A DNA stretch of 60,718 bases from CAZXWK01 sp964644675 (GTDB lineage: Bacteria > Actinomycetota > Coriobacteriia > Anaerosomatales > JAAXUF01): the NCBI GenBank assembly GCA_964644675.1, contig CAZXWK010000009.1:1-60718 (forward strand). Reading direction: 5' to 3'. The notes below the pieces were generated by a model, which was given only the letters and a program-made list of their open reading frames with translations, was not told the DNA's origin and searched no databases. The translations under genes were made by a program, and so were the position numbers. Shown here piece by piece: positions 60,123 through 60,718 of this stretch (position 1 is its first letter; every line of letters begins with the position of its first letter).

Positions 60123-60718
60123 AGATGACGTTCAAGGTCGTGCTCTGGGGCGGGCTCGCGGTGTTCTTCGCCGTGGTCGCTGTCGCGGTGTTCACTCCCG
60201 TCGCCGTCTGGAACCCGCCGACGACGATCGTGGCACACGCCTACACGCCTCAACAGGAGTACGGTCGGAAGCTCTTCTACAGCAATGGCTGCAACTACTG
60301 CCACACCCAGTATGTCCGCGCGGTGGACAACGCGATGGGGCCGGTCTCGCAGGGCGGCGACTACAACTACGACGATCCCATGACGCTCGGATCGGAGCGC
60401 ACCGGTCCGGATCTGGCCTACATCGGCCGCAAGCGCAGCCAGCAGTGGGAGATCGACCACCTGCGCAAGCCGAGAGAGTTCTCGCCGATGTCGATCATGC
60501 CGGAGTTCGGCTTCTTGTCCGACACCGACCTCCGGGCCCTCTCGGAATACCTGTTCTACCTTGGCGATCGCAACGCTGCCGAGTTCATGATCCTCTCGCC
60601 CGAGGCATACCGCGAAGCCGAGATGCCCCCGAACGGTCGAGCGACGCAGTCGACCGACCCCAGCGCCACCGCGCAGGGCTGGCCGACGTTCAAGAAGTCG
60701 GGCCTCTACGAGGGCAAG
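60119..60718 (+). CDS. ccoO: cbb3-type cytochrome c oxidase subunit II (mono-heme), partial
   Basis: First 200 codons of a membrane-anchored cytochrome c. One membrane segment covers residues 7-31. CNYCH (58-62) binds the heme, and the axial Met lies in FSPMSIMPEFGFL. ERTGPDLAYIGRKRS is typical of CcoO, the electron entry for CcoN. GTG at 60119 overlaps the ccoN stop. The gene runs off the window at GLYEGK. Confidence 0.94.
   Translation, partial: MKMTFKVVLWGGLAVFFAVVAVAVFTPVAVWNPPTTIVAHAYTPQQEYGRKLFYSNGCNYCHTQYVRAVDNAMGPVSQGGDYNYDDPMTLGSERTGPDLAYIGRKRSQQWEIDHLRKPREFSPMSIMPEFGFLSDTDLRALSEYLFYLGDRNAAEFMILSPEAYREAEMPPNGRATQSTDPSATAQGWPTFKKSGLYEGK

Noticed and set aside
1..60718. CRISPR arrays, insertion sequences or transposons
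   Set aside because: I saw no regularly spaced repeats, transposase motifs or terminal inverted repeats in the window.

Overview
The window is 60.7 kb of very GC-rich bacterial DNA, packed with genes and read on both strands. Most genes start after a clear AGGAGG-type site or overlap the previous gene by ATGA or GTGA. The gene set points to an Actinomycetota lineage near Coriobacteriia or Anaerosomatales. It includes an oxalate/formate-type MFS carrier, a CWB2 surface protein, a UPF0182 giant membrane protein, a KimA-like potassium carrier with TrkA proteins, T-box and M-box leaders, a cbb3-type oxidase and a selenoprotein. The lineage is inferred from gene content only; no rRNA or other phylogenetic marker is present.

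Layout. 1-54: 3' part of tRNA-Ala. 0.1-5.3 kb: lipoprotein, OFA-type MFS carrier, acidic protein, KimA-like potassium importer. 5.3-6.7 kb: two TrkA-type proteins, convergent with the importer. 6.9-12.8 kb: class I amidotransferase, an ABC exporter (ATPase plus two ABC-2 permeases), a DMT exporter and a GNAT. 12.8-18.5 kb: acylphosphatase, tautomerase, hemolysin III, CWB2 protein, a molybdopterin lipoprotein divergent from an FNR-like flavoprotein, and two small proteins. 18.5-31.6 kb: two paralogous pairs of HEAT-like protein plus HD-GYP protein, flanking a CNNM/LiaF/PspC envelope cluster, an amidohydrolase, a methyltransferase and Maf. 31.6-37.1 kb: UPF0182, a small transglycosylase behind a long structured leader, a holin-like pair and a stand-alone cyanophycin-synthetase N-domain protein. 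37.1-43.5 kb: a T-box operon (aminotransferase, D-Ala-D-Ala ligase), YtxH and PRC-barrel proteins, GNAT, YbaK and a polysaccharide deacetylase. 43.5-47.8 kb (minus): an M-box magnesium riboswitch leading into an MgtE-like protein, a divergent Nramp relative and 5-formyl-THF cyclo-ligase. 48-52.5 kb: small RHH-like protein, HAD phosphatase, GNAT and a NitT/TauT-type ABC importer. 52.5-56.3 kb: a YhaO/YhaN nuclease pair. 56.3-56.8 kb (minus): a peroxiredoxin with an in-frame UGA at the catalytic position. 57-60.7 kb: SDR, phosphoribosyltransferase, and ccoN-ccoO running off the edge.

How it fits together. Several loci deal with ions and redox. Potassium has KimA plus TrkA proteins. Magnesium has an M-box controlling an MgtE sensor-like protein and an Nramp relative whose metal site looks adapted to magnesium. 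Oxidative stress and low-oxygen respiration are represented by the selenocysteine peroxiredoxin and the cbb3 oxidase. The best signals are (1) the selenoprotein, in which UGA replaces the peroxidatic Cys of a BCP-type peroxiredoxin and is followed by a perfect SECIS-like hairpin; (2) the M-box operon; (3) the T-box operon ending in ddl; (4) the two HEAT/HD-GYP modules, all four proteins sharing an N-terminal YPP-motif region; and (5) repeated tail-to-tail sharing of a CTAG stop by convergent genes.
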